Of a stretch of DNA of 64,000 nucleotides, positions 37,218 through 45,255 are shown piece by piece. The stretch is from Demequina mangrovi (lineage in GTDB: Bacteria; Actinomycetota; Actinomycetes; Actinomycetales; Demequinaceae). The DNA lies in the NCBI RefSeq assembly GCF_000759715.1, contig NZ_BBLU01000007.1, positions 107,387 through 171,386 of the forward strand. The letters are read 5' to 3'. Below the pieces are notes generated by a model, which worked only from the letters and a program-made list of their open reading frames with translations, did not search any database and was not told the origin of the DNA. The translations under genes were made by a program, and so were the position numbers. Numbering within the stretch: the first letter of the stretch is position 1; every line of letters starts with the position of its first letter.

Positions 37218-39572
37218 TCAGTCGGGGCGGGTGACCGCCGCCTTGACCAGGTCCGTCGCTGTCGCGTCGGGGAGGTAGGCCCGCAGGATCGCGAGGGCGA
37301 TCGCGGGCAGCTGGGCCTCGTCCGGGTACATGAGGAACAGCGGACGATGCTCGGGCTTGAACTTCGCCTTGTACCGCTCGAGGCTCGCGAAGCCGTAGTA
37401 GGGCTCCATCGCGTCCGCGAGGACGTCGAGCATGCGCTCGACGCTGCCCTCGACCTCGCCCGAGTAGCTCAGCGGCGCGGCGGACAGCGAGATGAACTCG
37501 TAGCCGGCCTCCTTGAACTCCACCGCCGACTGCGCGATGAGGAACTCCATGACGCCGCTCATCACGCCGTCGTCGAGGCGCCGCTTCATGATGTCGATGG
37601 TCCAGCCGACCACGTCGCCCTCCCGGTAGACCGGCATCCAGCTGGTCATGCCGTGCACGGTGCCGTCCGCGTCGACCGCGACGTGCATCTCGACGTTCGG
37701 GTCGTCGGCCTCGCGGAGGTCGCCCAGCGTGAAGCCCATCTCGGGCAGCGACTTGTCGCCCGCCCACTGCGCCGAGATCGTCTCGAGCTGGTCCTTCATG
37801 CCGCGCGGCGCGTCCGAGAACCGCACCGTCCGCATGGTCACGCCCTCGCGCTTCGCACGGTTGATCGCCGAGCGCACGTCCTGCCAGGCCTTTCCCGTGA
37901 AGGCGAGGTCGGGCAGCCGTACCACCGTGTCCTCGGCGACCTGGATCGCGCGCCAGCCCGCTCCCTCGAGCGTCGCGCGCGCCTCCTCGCTCACCCCGAA
38001 GTAGCACAGCCGCCACCCGCGGGAGCGGCAGAAGTCCGCGAACTCGAGGTGGGCGCGCTCGACGGCTCCCGCCGGACCCACGGGATCCGACAGCACCACC
38101 ACGGTGCTCCCGACCTGCTTGAACCCGATGCCGACGTCGCCCTCGTCCGAGATCCAGTGGTCGATGCCCTCCCAGCGGGTCATGTAGCCGATGCTCGTCA
38201 TGCGGGCGGTGCCCCGCTGGATCTCGATGAAGCGCTCGCGCACCGACTCGTCGGTGCGGTGCTGCCGCGAGACGAGCAGCAGGCTCGTGAGAAAGATCGC
38301 AAAGGCGAGGAACCAGATCACGCCGATGCTCGCGAGCAGCGCGCGCGCGAGGGGCGTCGTGCCCTCGATCCCGGTGGTGCCGCCGAACACGCGGACCGCG
38401 GCCTCGCCCACCGCCGTCCCCAGCGTGGGGGCGGGCTCGAGCTGGTCCTGCAGCGCCATGATCGCCACGACCGTGAACGTCATGAGCGCCGCGAGGGTGA
38501 CGAGCCCGCGCTTCCACACGCGGCCCCGGCTGGACCGGTCGCCCTTGACCGAGAAATGGCGCCGCCACCCGATCACGAGGACCAGCAGCGCGACGTCGAG
38601 CGCCAGGTCGAGCGCGCCGGACGGCGAGAGGCCGTCGAAAATGGCGACCGCGACGAGCGCGAGCACCGTGAAGCCCGTGAGGATCACCACGTACCACCAG
38701 GCTCCCCGCCGCCCACGATGGAGCGCGTATGCGAAGGCGAGCGAGACCACCGCCCCGCCGACGAGCGCGAGGGTGGTGAGGCCGCCATCGTCCGGCGCCT
38801 CGCCGTAGCCGAGGATCCCCCCGTGCCCGGGCCAGATGCGCACCAGCAGCTGGTGCAGGCTCCCGAAGGCGAGGAGCACCGCCGCGGTGTCGCGCACCTC
38901 CTGCGGGCCGAAGCGCCAGTCGAAGGGCTCTCGCGCGCGGCCCACGATCCACGGGCCCACGAGGATGCCGACGCCGAAGGCCATCGCGTGCGTGAAGTCC
39001 CAGATCTCGGCGGCGTAGAGGATCATCGCGGCGCAGTACAGCAGCCCGATGAGCCTCACCCGTCGCCGCCACAGCAGCGGGAACCCGGCCGTCGCCGCGC
39101 CCACGGCTCCGAAGCCGCCGTTGCTGAGGCCCACGTCGGGGACGTGCGCGAGCTCCTCGGCCCAGCCGACGCCGAGCGCCCCGAGGCCGAGCAGCAGGAG
39201 CGCCGTCCCGAGCACCGCGGCCACGTGGGTGCCGAGCACCGCGATGAGCATCCGGAGCGTGCCGTAGTGCAGTTCGAGGTAGCCGCCGCCGAGGCAGAAC
39301 GTGCCGAGGATGAGCGCGTACATCCACGGCTCGGGGGCGATCGCGGCGCCGGCGAGCAGGTTGATCCAGCGCCCGTCGGCGAACTCGTCGACGCCCCAGC
39401 CCCAGCGCTCGACGAGCCCGCTCGACTCCGCGGATCGCCAGAGCGCGCCGGTGAGCGCGCCGACCGCGAGCACCAGCACGGTGACGGCGATCGTGCCGGG
39501 CACGCGCGCTGCGAGGGCGAGCGCGCGTGAGAGTCGTGACGAGGGCTCGGAGGCGGGAGCATCGGGCGCCAT
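37218..39572 (-). CDS. Rhomboid-like membrane domain fused to a DUF2156 (MprF/LysX C-terminal) domain
   Basis: A 784-residue protein. Residues ~60-215 look like a rhomboid fold, with YLELHYGTLRMLIAVLG, then GLSNGGFGAVGA (Ser150) and the helix DFTHAMAFGVGILVG (His195); the serine motif is GxSN rather than GxSG. Several more membrane helices follow (~225-450). Residues ~470-784 are a DUF2156 domain, the GNAT-like catalytic part of aminoacyl-phosphatidylglycerol synthases (GFKQVGSTVVVLSDPVGP, INRAKREGVTM, WMPVYREGDVVGWTIDIMKR, YGFASLERYKAKFKP). It probably transfers an amino acid to a membrane lipid; the lipid and the amino acid are unknown. There is no tRNA synthetase domain as in LysX. Confidence 0.8.
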   Translation of the reverse strand: MAPDAPASEPSSRLSRALALAARVPGTIAVTVLVLAVGALTGALWRSAESSGLVERWGWGVDEFADGRWINLLAGAAIAPEPWMYALILGTFCLGGGYLELHYGTLRMLIAVLGTHVAAVLGTALLLLGLGALGVGWAEELAHVPDVGLSNGGFGAVGAATAGFPLLWRRRVRLIGLLYCAAMILYAAEIWDFTHAMAFGVGILVGPWIVGRAREPFDWRFGPQEVRDTAAVLLAFGSLHQLLVRIWPGHGGILGYGEAPDDGGLTTLALVGGAVVSLAFAYALHRGRRGAWWYVVILTGFTVLALVAVAIFDGLSPSGALDLALDVALLVLVIGWRRHFSVKGDRSSRGRVWKRGLVTLAALMTFTVVAIMALQDQLEPAPTLGTAVGEAAVRVFGGTTGIEGTTPLARALLASIGVIWFLAFAIFLTSLLLVSRQHRTDESVRERFIEIQRGTARMTSIGYMTRWEGIDHWISDEGDVGIGFKQVGSTVVVLSDPVGPAGAVERAHLEFADFCRSRGWRLCYFGVSEEARATLEGAGWRAIQVAEDTVVRLPDLAFTGKAWQDVRSAINRAKREGVTMRTVRFSDAPRGMKDQLETISAQWAGDKSLPEMGFTLGDLREADDPNVEMHVAVDADGTVHGMTSWMPVYREGDVVGWTIDIMKRRLDDGVMSGVMEFLIAQSAVEFKEAGYEFISLSAAPLSYSGEVEGSVERMLDVLADAMEPYYGFASLERYKAKFKPEHRPLFLMYPDEAQLPAIALAILRAYLPDATATDLVKAAVTRPD

Positions 39573-39739
39573 GAGGTCACGCTAGCCCGGGACGCGCCGT
39601 CGCGGCAGGGTGAGGAGCGCCACGCGACCAGGGGGAATGACCTCCGCACGCGCCTCGGTTACCCTTGACGATGATGCCTGCATGCCTGAGCGTGCGGGAA
39701 CGGCCCGCTGAAGAGCGCGTCACACGACAGGGAGCATGA

Positions 39740-40708
39740 ATGAACGCGGACGACCGCACCACCTCGACGGCCCGCGGGCTGTACACGCCGCGACCGACCG
39801 AGCCGACCACGGGCCAGGTCCCGTCGCGTCGGGCGTTCATGCCGGTGGGAGCGGAGACACCCGCCCAGCCCCAGACCCCGTCGACGCAGGTGCCGACCAC
39901 GCGACCCGCCTCCACGCAGACGCCCACGTCGCGCACCGCGGCGCCGCAGACCCCCGCCGCGCCGGCGCCCGCGCCGCAGCGCACGCCCGTGACCGGCCAG
40001 ACGCCCACCGCGCCGTCCGCAGCCCCCACGTCGACCGGCTCGATCCCGACCCGCACGGCCTTCCGTCCGCAGAGCGCGCCCGACGGCATCTCCACCACGC
40101 GCGCCGCTCAGCCCCAGCAGCCCCAGGCCTTCGCGCCCACGGGCGTGCCCGCGCCCGCCGCGACCCCCGCCGAGGCGCCCGCAGCTCCGCAGGCACCCGC
40201 GGACTCCCCGAACCGCCGTGACGCGGCCAAGGTCACCAGCACCGCCGCGATCGGCGCCGGCGCCGCCAAGGTGCGCGACCTCGCCGGCCGTGCCGCGGAC
40301 AGCTTCAAGGCGGGCGACGACCTCGGCATGCCCGCGAGCAAGGGCGGCCCGCGCAAGGCGCGCGTCCTGCTGTCGCGCATCGACCCGTGGTCGGCCCTCA
40401 AGCTCGGCTTCCTGCTCTCGATCGCCGCGGGCATCATGTTCGTGGTCGCGGTCTTCGTGCTGTGGACCGTGCTCAACCAGGCCGGCGTCTTCGCGCTCGT
40501 CAACGAGTGGGTGGTCAAGCTCTTCTCGACCGACTCCGAGATCGACATCATGCAGTTCGTCGACCCGAACAAGGTCATGGGCGCCGCGACCCTCGTCGCG
40601 GTCATCAACGTGGTGCTCCTCACCGCGCTGTCGACCATCGGGGCGTTCCTCTACAACGTGGTCTCGTCCGTGGTGGGCGGCGTCTACGTGACCCTCACCG
40701 ACGACTGA
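39740..40708 (+). CDS. DUF3566 membrane protein
   Basis: A 322-residue protein. Residues 1-160 are a disordered Pro/Thr/Ala-rich cytoplasmic arm. The DUF3566 domain follows (ARVLLSRIDPWSALKLGFLLSIAAG, then two membrane helices, ending GAFLYNVVSSVVGGVYVTLTDD). In most actinobacteria this gene directly follows gyrA and precedes tRNA-Ile and tRNA-Ala; here 11 kb separates it from gyrA but the tRNAs still follow. The ATG is preceded by AGGGAG. Function unknown. Confidence 0.9.
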   Translation: MNADDRTTSTARGLYTPRPTEPTTGQVPSRRAFMPVGAETPAQPQTPSTQVPTTRPASTQTPTSRTAAPQTPAAPAPAPQRTPVTGQTPTAPSAAPTSTGSIPTRTAFRPQSAPDGISTTRAAQPQQPQAFAPTGVPAPAATPAEAPAAPQAPADSPNRRDAAKVTSTAAIGAGAAKVRDLAGRAADSFKAGDDLGMPASKGGPRKARVLLSRIDPWSALKLGFLLSIAAGIMFVVAVFVLWTVLNQAGVFALVNEWVVKLFSTDSEIDIMQFVDPNKVMGAATLVAVINVVLLTALSTIGAFLYNVVSSVVGGVYVTLTDD

Positions 40709-40797
40709 TCGTCGCCTGAACGAGGCCGCGCCGGCCGCGATTTTGTTTCGTGGCCGGCGTCAGGTATCGTTTAACGCCGCAGCAGGGATGCTGCGAG

Positions 40798-40874
40798 GGG
40801 CCCATAGCTCAGGCGGTTAGAGCGCTTCGCTGATAACGAAGAGGTCGGAGGTTCAAGTCCTCCTGGGCCCACCA
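40798..40874 (+). tRNA. tRNA-Ile (GAT)
   Basis: A 77-nt tRNA with encoded CCA. Acceptor arms GGGCCCA and TGGGCCC pair perfectly, the anticodon loop is CTGATAA with GAT at 40832-40834, and the T arm is GGAGG-TTCAAGT-CCTCC. It precedes tRNA-Ala in the usual order. Confidence 0.98.
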
Positions 40875-40958
40875 CGGTGATTCGATGGCAGACACGACGT
40901 CGCTCATCACCTTCAGATCGACACCCGAGATGTGGGATGATGACCATCTCCCGCGCAC

Positions 40959-41034
40959 GGGGCCTTGGCGCAATTGGTAGCGCACCTGCTTTGCAAGCAG
41001 GGGGTTATGGGTTCGAGTCCCATAGGCTCCACCA
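40959..41034 (+). tRNA. tRNA-Ala (TGC)
   Basis: A 76-nt tRNA with encoded CCA. Acceptor GGGGCCT pairs with AGGCTCC (one G-U), the anticodon loop is TTTGCAA with TGC at 40992-40994, and the T loop is TTCGAGT. Eighty-four bases separate it from tRNA-Ile. Confidence 0.98.
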
Positions 41035-41039
41035 CTGAT

Positions 41040-41069
41040 GAAGGCCCTCGCCCACCGGCGGGGGCCTTC
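41040..41069 (+). terminator. Terminator of the tRNA transcript
   Basis: GAAGGCCC (41040-41047) and GGGCCTTC (41062-41069) form an 8-bp stem, with further inner CGCC/GGCG pairing, five bases after tRNA-Ala. Confidence 0.8.
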
Positions 41070-41110
41070 TGCGTTCCCCGGACGATGCGGGGCGCGCGCC
41101 CGCGCGGCTC

Positions 41111-41584
41111 CTACCGCCCGAGCGTGCGCACCAGCAGGCGCAGCGCCTCCGCGCGCTCCCAGGCCGCGGCGGCGTCCTCGTGCAGCCCGCGCTCGAGGCG
41201 CCACTGCCGCACGCCCTCGTACGAGCGGATGTGGGCCATGATCGTCTGGATGGTCTGGCCGAGCGGCGTCACCGGGATCGGCGACGTGAGAAGCTCCGCG
41301 CCGCCGGTCTCCGCCCAGTCGCTGAGGACCTGGGCACCGAGGTTGTCGTGGTCCGTGCCGGCGTGCCCGTGGTCGCGCGTGCAGCGCAGCACGCGCCCGC
41401 TGAGCTCGTCGATGTGGACCACCGCGCCGCACAGGATCCGGCGGGCCGGGGGCGCCACGCGCTTGAGCGGCGGCGACAGCAGCCGGTCGAGGCGCGCACG
41501 ATGCGCGACGGGGTTGTCGTCGAGGTCCGGCTCCGCGACCGGCGGGCGGGAGTGGCCCCGCGTGGCGGTCGGCCAGGCCCTCAT
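41111..41584 (-). CDS. Hypothetical protein, ~157 residues
   Basis: I do not recognise this protein. The coding look is supported by third-position GC and by the well-formed C-terminal half: ILCGAVVHIDELSGRVLRCTRDHGHAG, then LLTSPIPVTPLGQTIQTIMAHI and a helical end (EDAAAAWERAEALRLLVRTLGR). Cys and His spaced as C-x17-C-x3-H-x-H hint at a metal site but match no family I know. I start at ATG 41584, which overlaps the stop of a 20-codon upstream frame that has a strong ribosome site. An in-frame GTG lies just inside that site. Function unknown. Confidence 0.55.
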   Translation of the reverse strand: MRAWPTATRGHSRPPVAEPDLDDNPVAHRARLDRLLSPPLKRVAPPARRILCGAVVHIDELSGRVLRCTRDHGHAGTDHDNLGAQVLSDWAETGGAELLTSPIPVTPLGQTIQTIMAHIRSYEGVRQWRLERGLHEDAAAAWERAEALRLLVRTLGR

Positions 41585-41643
41585 CGCGGCGCTCCCATGG
41601 ACCGCGTGGCGACCGGGTGTCGCGACTGGACGGGAGCGGGCAT
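41581..41643 (-). CDS. Possible 20-residue leader peptide
   Basis: ATG at 41643 follows AGGAGGT (41648-41654) with ideal spacing and encodes 20 residues (begins MPAPVQSRHPVATRS). Its TGA overlaps the ATG of the hypothetical gene (ATGA). This suggests a translated leader coupled to the downstream gene. No obvious attenuation codons (runs of one amino acid) are seen. Confidence 0.4.
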   Translation of the reverse strand: MPAPVQSRHPVATRSMGAPR

Positions 41644-41774
41644 GCACACCTCCTGGACGATGACCCCTCGGAGGTCTCATCGGCATCCAGGGGCGGCGGT
41701 GAACCCTGTCAGGCTGTGCGATATCCCACATTTCGCACGGCGGACGTCCGGCCCGGCCGTGACGCGATGGCGGC

Positions 41775-42179
41775 TCAGGAGCAGCAGCTGCCCGTCGCCG
41801 CGCAGCAGTTCGCCGGGAGGTCGTCGTGCTCGGTGAGCGTGGCGCAGGCAGCGGTCTCGGCCCGATCCGCGCCGCAGCAGCCCTCGCCGCTCGCGCGGTC
41901 GCCCGCGGCCGCGGCGGTGGCCGTGACGTGCGCCGACTCGAGGGTGTAGCCCGCATCGTGCACCGCGGCGTCGGCCTCGAAGGCGAAGTCCTCCGCCACG
42001 ACCTCGGGGGCGAGCAGCACGACCGCGCGGCCGGTCGCATGGTCCACCGACGCGGATCGCACGCCGGGGAGGGCCACGAGCGCATCGTGCACGCTCGAGG
42101 AGCAGCCGTCGCAGGTCATGCCCGAGACGGCGAGGTCGAGGACGGTGCCGGAGGTGCCGGCGAGGGAGAGATCGGTCAT
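41775..42179 (-). CDS. Heavy-metal-associated (CopZ-like) protein with Cys-rich tail
   Basis: A 134-residue cytoplasmic protein with an HMA domain at residues ~10-80 (LAVSGMTCDGCSSSVHDAL; the CxxC binds Cu(I)-type metals). A second part follows with paired cysteines: GEGCCG, then a lone Cys, NCCAATGSCCS at the very end, eight cysteines in the last ~37 residues. The Cys-rich tail is not part of normal CopZ. A MerR/CueR-type promoter lies upstream. No copper ATPase is encoded nearby. Copper chaperone or sink is the likely role; other soft metals are possible. Confidence 0.82.
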   Translation of the reverse strand: MTDLSLAGTSGTVLDLAVSGMTCDGCSSSVHDALVALPGVRSASVDHATGRAVVLLAPEVVAEDFAFEADAAVHDAGYTLESAHVTATAAAAGDRASGEGCCGADRAETAACATLTEHDDLPANCCAATGSCCS

Positions 42180-42185
42180 GCCCCG

Positions 42186-42217
42186 ACCGTAAGCCTTCCC
42201 CTCGGGTGGAAGGTCAA
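42186..42217 (-). promoter_or_regulatory. CueR/MerR-type promoter for the Cys-rich HMA gene
   Basis: On the minus strand, -35 TTGACC (42212-42217) and -10 TACGGT (42186-42191) are 20 bp apart, the overlong spacer typical of MerR-family promoters. The spacer carries the dyad ACCTTCC...GGAAGGC, very like the E. coli copA CueR site. The -10 lies six bases before the ATG, so the message is leaderless. Confidence 0.7.
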
Positions 42218-42253
42218 CCCTTGGTCCCGGTTGTCGCGGATCTGCCAGGCGTC

Positions 42254-43060
42254 TCAGCGCGAGACGGCCTGCGCGTCCTTGGCCGTGAGCCGCTGGGCGA
42301 TCGCGAGCGGGACCACCGACACGACCGCGAGGATCACGGCGATCACCGCGACCACCGGCGCCTGGTTGGGCCGGAACATGTTCTGGAGGATCCACAGCGG
42401 AAGCGTGGTGACGCCAGGGCCGGCGGTGAACGTGGTGACGATGATCTCGTCGAAGCTCAGCGCGAAGGCCAGCAGGCCGCCGGCCAGCAGCGCCGACTTC
42501 AGCCGCGGGAAGGTGACGAGCCGGAACGTGGTGAACAGCCCCGCGCCGAGGTCCATCGAGGCCTCCTCGAGGCGCGTGCCCGAGGCGTTGAGCCGTGCGA
42601 AGGCGTTGTTGTAGACGGTGACGATGCAGAACGTCGCGTGCGCGACGATGAGCGTCCACACCCCGAGCTGCACGCCCACGATGGTGCGGAAGGCGTTGTT
42701 GAGCGCGATGCCGGTGACGATGCCGGGCAGCGCGATCGGCAGCACGATGAGCAGGTTCACGCTCTCCTTGCCGAAGAACCGGTGCCGCGACAGGGCCATC
42801 GCCGCGAGGGTGCCGAGCACCAGCGCGATCGCGGAGGCGACCAGCGCGACGAGCACCGAGGTGCCGAGCGCGTGCAGCGCGCCCTCGCTCTGCAGCGCGC
42901 GCCCCCACCACTCGAGCGTGAAGCCCGGCGGCGGCCACGAGAGGCTCTCGGACGTGCTGATCGAGTTGAGGAAGACCACGCCGAGCGGCAGGTAGATGAG
43001 CGCGAGCACCACGGCGGTGACACCGCCGAGCACCCAACGTGCGGCACGACCGAGCTGCAT
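42254..43060 (-). CDS. Polyamine-type ABC transporter permease (PotC-like)
   Basis: A 268-residue inner-membrane permease with six hydrophobic helices. The ABC coupling motif EEASMDLGAGLFTTFRLVTFP is the EAA loop that contacts the ATPase. The periplasmic-side FNSIS-type region (VVFLNSISTSESLSWPPPGF) is typical of PotC/YdcV. ATG 43060 overlaps the stop of the upstream permease by one base. It is the last gene of the leftward ATPase-binding protein-permease-permease operon. Confidence 0.9.
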   Translation of the reverse strand: MQLGRAARWVLGGVTAVVLALIYLPLGVVFLNSISTSESLSWPPPGFTLEWWGRALQSEGALHALGTSVLVALVASAIALVLGTLAAMALSRHRFFGKESVNLLIVLPIALPGIVTGIALNNAFRTIVGVQLGVWTLIVAHATFCIVTVYNNAFARLNASGTRLEEASMDLGAGLFTTFRLVTFPRLKSALLAGGLLAFALSFDEIIVTTFTAGPGVTTLPLWILQNMFRPNQAPVVAVIAVILAVVSVVPLAIAQRLTAKDAQAVSR

Positions 43061-43926
43061 CAGAGGCTCCTGAGGGCCCCGGTCCGGCGGACCGCGGCGA
43101 GGTAGACGAGGATGATCCCGATGGGGATCAGGGAGATCGCGGCGGCGAGCGGGAGGTTGTTCGCGGCGCCGACGTTCGTGTAGACGAGGTTGCCCAGCAT
43201 CTGCGTGGTCCCGCCGACGATGCCGGTGGTGATGTAGTCGCCCAGGCTGAGGGAGAAGGCGAAGATCGAGCCCGCGATGATCGCCGGCCGGATCATCGGC
43301 AGCACCACCGCGGTGAGGGTGCGCCAACCGCGCCCGCCCAGATCAGCGGAGGCCTCGAGCAGGCGGTCGGGGACGCGGTCGAAGCCCGCGTAGATCGGCA
43401 TGATCACGTACGGCAGCCACAGGTAGGACAGCGCGAGCACCACGCCGATGATCCCGTAGCCGGGGGTGTGGAGGCCGAACGGCGACAGCACCCATTCGAT
43501 GATGCCGTCGGAGGACAGCAGCGCGCGCCACGAGTAGACCTTCACCAGGTAGGACGCCCACAGCGGCGCGAGCACCGCGATGACGAGCAGGTGCCGCAGC
43601 CGCGGACCGGCGACCTTCGCCATGAAGAACGCGACCGGCACCGCGATGAGGACGTCGATCACCGTGACGAGCGCGGCGATCCCTAGCGTGCGCAGCGTGA
43701 CGGTCCGGTAGAGGGCCTCGGTCACCACCTCGACCACGTTCTCGGTGGTCCACTCGATCTGCACCTGACCGGTGAGCTCGTCGACCGTCCAGAAGGCGGT
43801 GACGAGCAGCGCCGACAGCGCGACCACGTAGACGAGGCCGAGCCACAGCACGGGCGCGGTGAGCAGACCGGCGAGCCGGAGGCGCCGGCGAGGGGCGAGA
43901 AACGCGGAGACGCGGTGCGTGGTCAT
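43060..43926 (-). CDS. Polyamine-type ABC transporter permease (PotB-like)
   Basis: A 288-residue permease, partner of the PotC-like protein. Six membrane helices, the EAA loop LLEASADLGGRGWRTLTAVVLPM, and the conserved GDYITTGIVGG before the last helices are characteristic of PotB/YdcU. It follows the binding-protein gene across an 88-bp gap that holds a large palindrome. Confidence 0.9.
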   Translation of the reverse strand: MTTHRVSAFLAPRRRLRLAGLLTAPVLWLGLVYVVALSALLVTAFWTVDELTGQVQIEWTTENVVEVVTEALYRTVTLRTLGIAALVTVIDVLIAVPVAFFMAKVAGPRLRHLLVIAVLAPLWASYLVKVYSWRALLSSDGIIEWVLSPFGLHTPGYGIIGVVLALSYLWLPYVIMPIYAGFDRVPDRLLEASADLGGRGWRTLTAVVLPMIRPAIIAGSIFAFSLSLGDYITTGIVGGTTQMLGNLVYTNVGAANNLPLAAAISLIPIGIILVYLAAVRRTGALRSL

Positions 43927-43972
43927 GGTTCCTTAGGGGTGTCTCGGGTGCGTCCGGCGACCGCCGGGCGGC

Positions 43973-44008
43973 GGCGCGGGGGGACGATGCGCATCGTCCC
44001 CCCGCGCC
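43973..44008. terminator. Perfect 36-bp palindrome between binding protein and permease genes
   Basis: Two 18-base arms (43973-43990 and 43991-44008) are exact complements with no loop; the centre is GGACGATGCGCATCGTCC, two facing copies of the GGACGATGC word. It sits six bases after the binding-protein stop. It probably reduces transcription into the permease genes so that more binding protein is made. Confidence 0.75.
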
Positions 44009-44014
44009 GGGGCA

Positions 44015-45178
44015 TCAGCCCTTGATCTCCTGCCAGGCCTTGGTCCACTCGGAGTAGTCGACGCACTCGACGTCCTCACGGCCGTCGACGCAGTCGCTCA
44101 CGGGGGTGGTCCAGTACCAGATCTGCGACGCGTACTCCTCGTCGCCCGCGTGGTACGCCTCGCAGTCGTCGCGGAAGTCGCACGCGGCCTCGGAGGACGG
44201 GGCCTCGCCGAAGTACGCGGTCGCCGTCGCGTTGATCTCGGGGCTGGCGATGTGGTCGAGCCACGCGTACGCGCAGTTCGGGGCCTCGGTCTCGGACGCG
44301 ATCATCCAGGTGTCGGACCAGCCGGTCGCGCCCTCCTCGGGCAGGACCACGTCGGTGGTGCCGGTGCTGATCGAGTTCTGGATGACCTGCCACGTGGTGC
44401 CGACCACGGAGTCGCCGGACTCGAAGGCCTGGATCTCCTTGAGGTAGTCCGACCAGTACTCGCCGACGCTCTCCTTCTGCGTCTTCAGCAGCTCGACCGC
44501 GGCCGCGAACTGGTCCTCGTCCAGCGCGTACGGGTTCTCGATGCCGAGCTCGGGCGAGTGCGTCATGAGGTAGACGGCCGCGTCCGCGATGTAGATCGGG
44601 GAGTCGTAGGCCGTGACCTTGCCGTCGTAGTCCGAGGCCTTGTCGAAGACCACGTCCCAGCTGGTGGGGGCCGGGGAGACCTCCTCGGTGTTGAACATGA
44701 GGAGGTTGGCGCCGTAGCCGTGCGGGACGCCGTAGGCGACGCCGTCGACCGAGTTCCACTCCTTGTCCTTGAGGAAGCCGAAGATCCCCTCGTAGCTCTC
44801 GAGCAGGTCGGTGTTGACGGGGGACACGAGGTCCGCCGCGACGAGGCGCAGCGTGAGGTCGCCCGAGGCCGCGACCACGTCGTAGCCGCCGCTCTGCATG
44901 AGCTGGTACGCCTCGTCCGAGGTGCCGTAGGTCTTGGCCTCGACCATGCAGCCGGTGGCCTCCTCGAAGCTGGACACCCAGTCGACCGCGGGGTCGTTGG
45001 TGCCGTCCTCGACGTAGCCGGGCCACGCGAGGATCGAGACCGAGCCCTCGGTGTCGCCGAGCGACTCGAGGGCCTCGGAGCCGGAATCGGAGCTGCTGGT
45101 GCCGCACGCGGCGAGCGATGCGACCGCCATGGAGGCGATGCCGGCCCTCAGGGCCGTGCGGGGCAGGGACTTCTGCAC
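44015..45178 (-). CDS. Extracellular solute-binding lipoprotein (PotD-like)
   Basis: A 387-residue lipoprotein: signal peptide with lipobox SLAAC (Cys25), then a PotD-type fold starting VSILAWPGYVEDGTNDPAVDW. Features of polyamine/spermidine-putrescine binding proteins include GYDVVAASGDLTLRLV, YGVPHGYGANLLMFNTE and VGTTWQVIQNSI. The C-terminal ~70 residues carry six extra cysteines (ACDFRDDCEAY, SDCVDGREDVECVDY), probably disulfides. It is the second gene of the operon. The substrate is a polyamine or another small cation by family only. Confidence 0.9.
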   Translation of the reverse strand: MQKSLPRTALRAGIASMAVASLAACGTSSSDSGSEALESLGDTEGSVSILAWPGYVEDGTNDPAVDWVSSFEEATGCMVEAKTYGTSDEAYQLMQSGGYDVVAASGDLTLRLVAADLVSPVNTDLLESYEGIFGFLKDKEWNSVDGVAYGVPHGYGANLLMFNTEEVSPAPTSWDVVFDKASDYDGKVTAYDSPIYIADAAVYLMTHSPELGIENPYALDEDQFAAAVELLKTQKESVGEYWSDYLKEIQAFESGDSVVGTTWQVIQNSISTGTTDVVLPEEGATGWSDTWMIASETEAPNCAYAWLDHIASPEINATATAYFGEAPSSEAACDFRDDCEAYHAGDEEYASQIWYWTTPVSDCVDGREDVECVDYSEWTKAWQEIKG

Positions 45179-45195
45179 TGGTGCTTCCTTTCGTC

Positions 45196-45230
45196 GGGTG
45201 GTGCTGGGGTGCTGCGGTGGGTGGTGCGGG
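45196..45230 (+). other. G-rich spacer with four GGG runs
   Basis: Between the ATPase and binding-protein genes the + strand (the transcription template) has GGG runs at 45196-45198, 45206-45209, 45219-45221 and 45228-45230 within a GGTGGTGC-rich stretch. Four runs with 6-9-base loops could form a G-quadruplex. Confidence 0.4.
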
Positions 45231-45255
45231 TGGTGCGGTCTCGGGGTGCGCCGGG

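Noticed and set aside
28360-39739. Mobile element carrying the accessory block
   Set aside because: No transposase, integrase, terminal repeats or target duplication were seen, and codon use is native.
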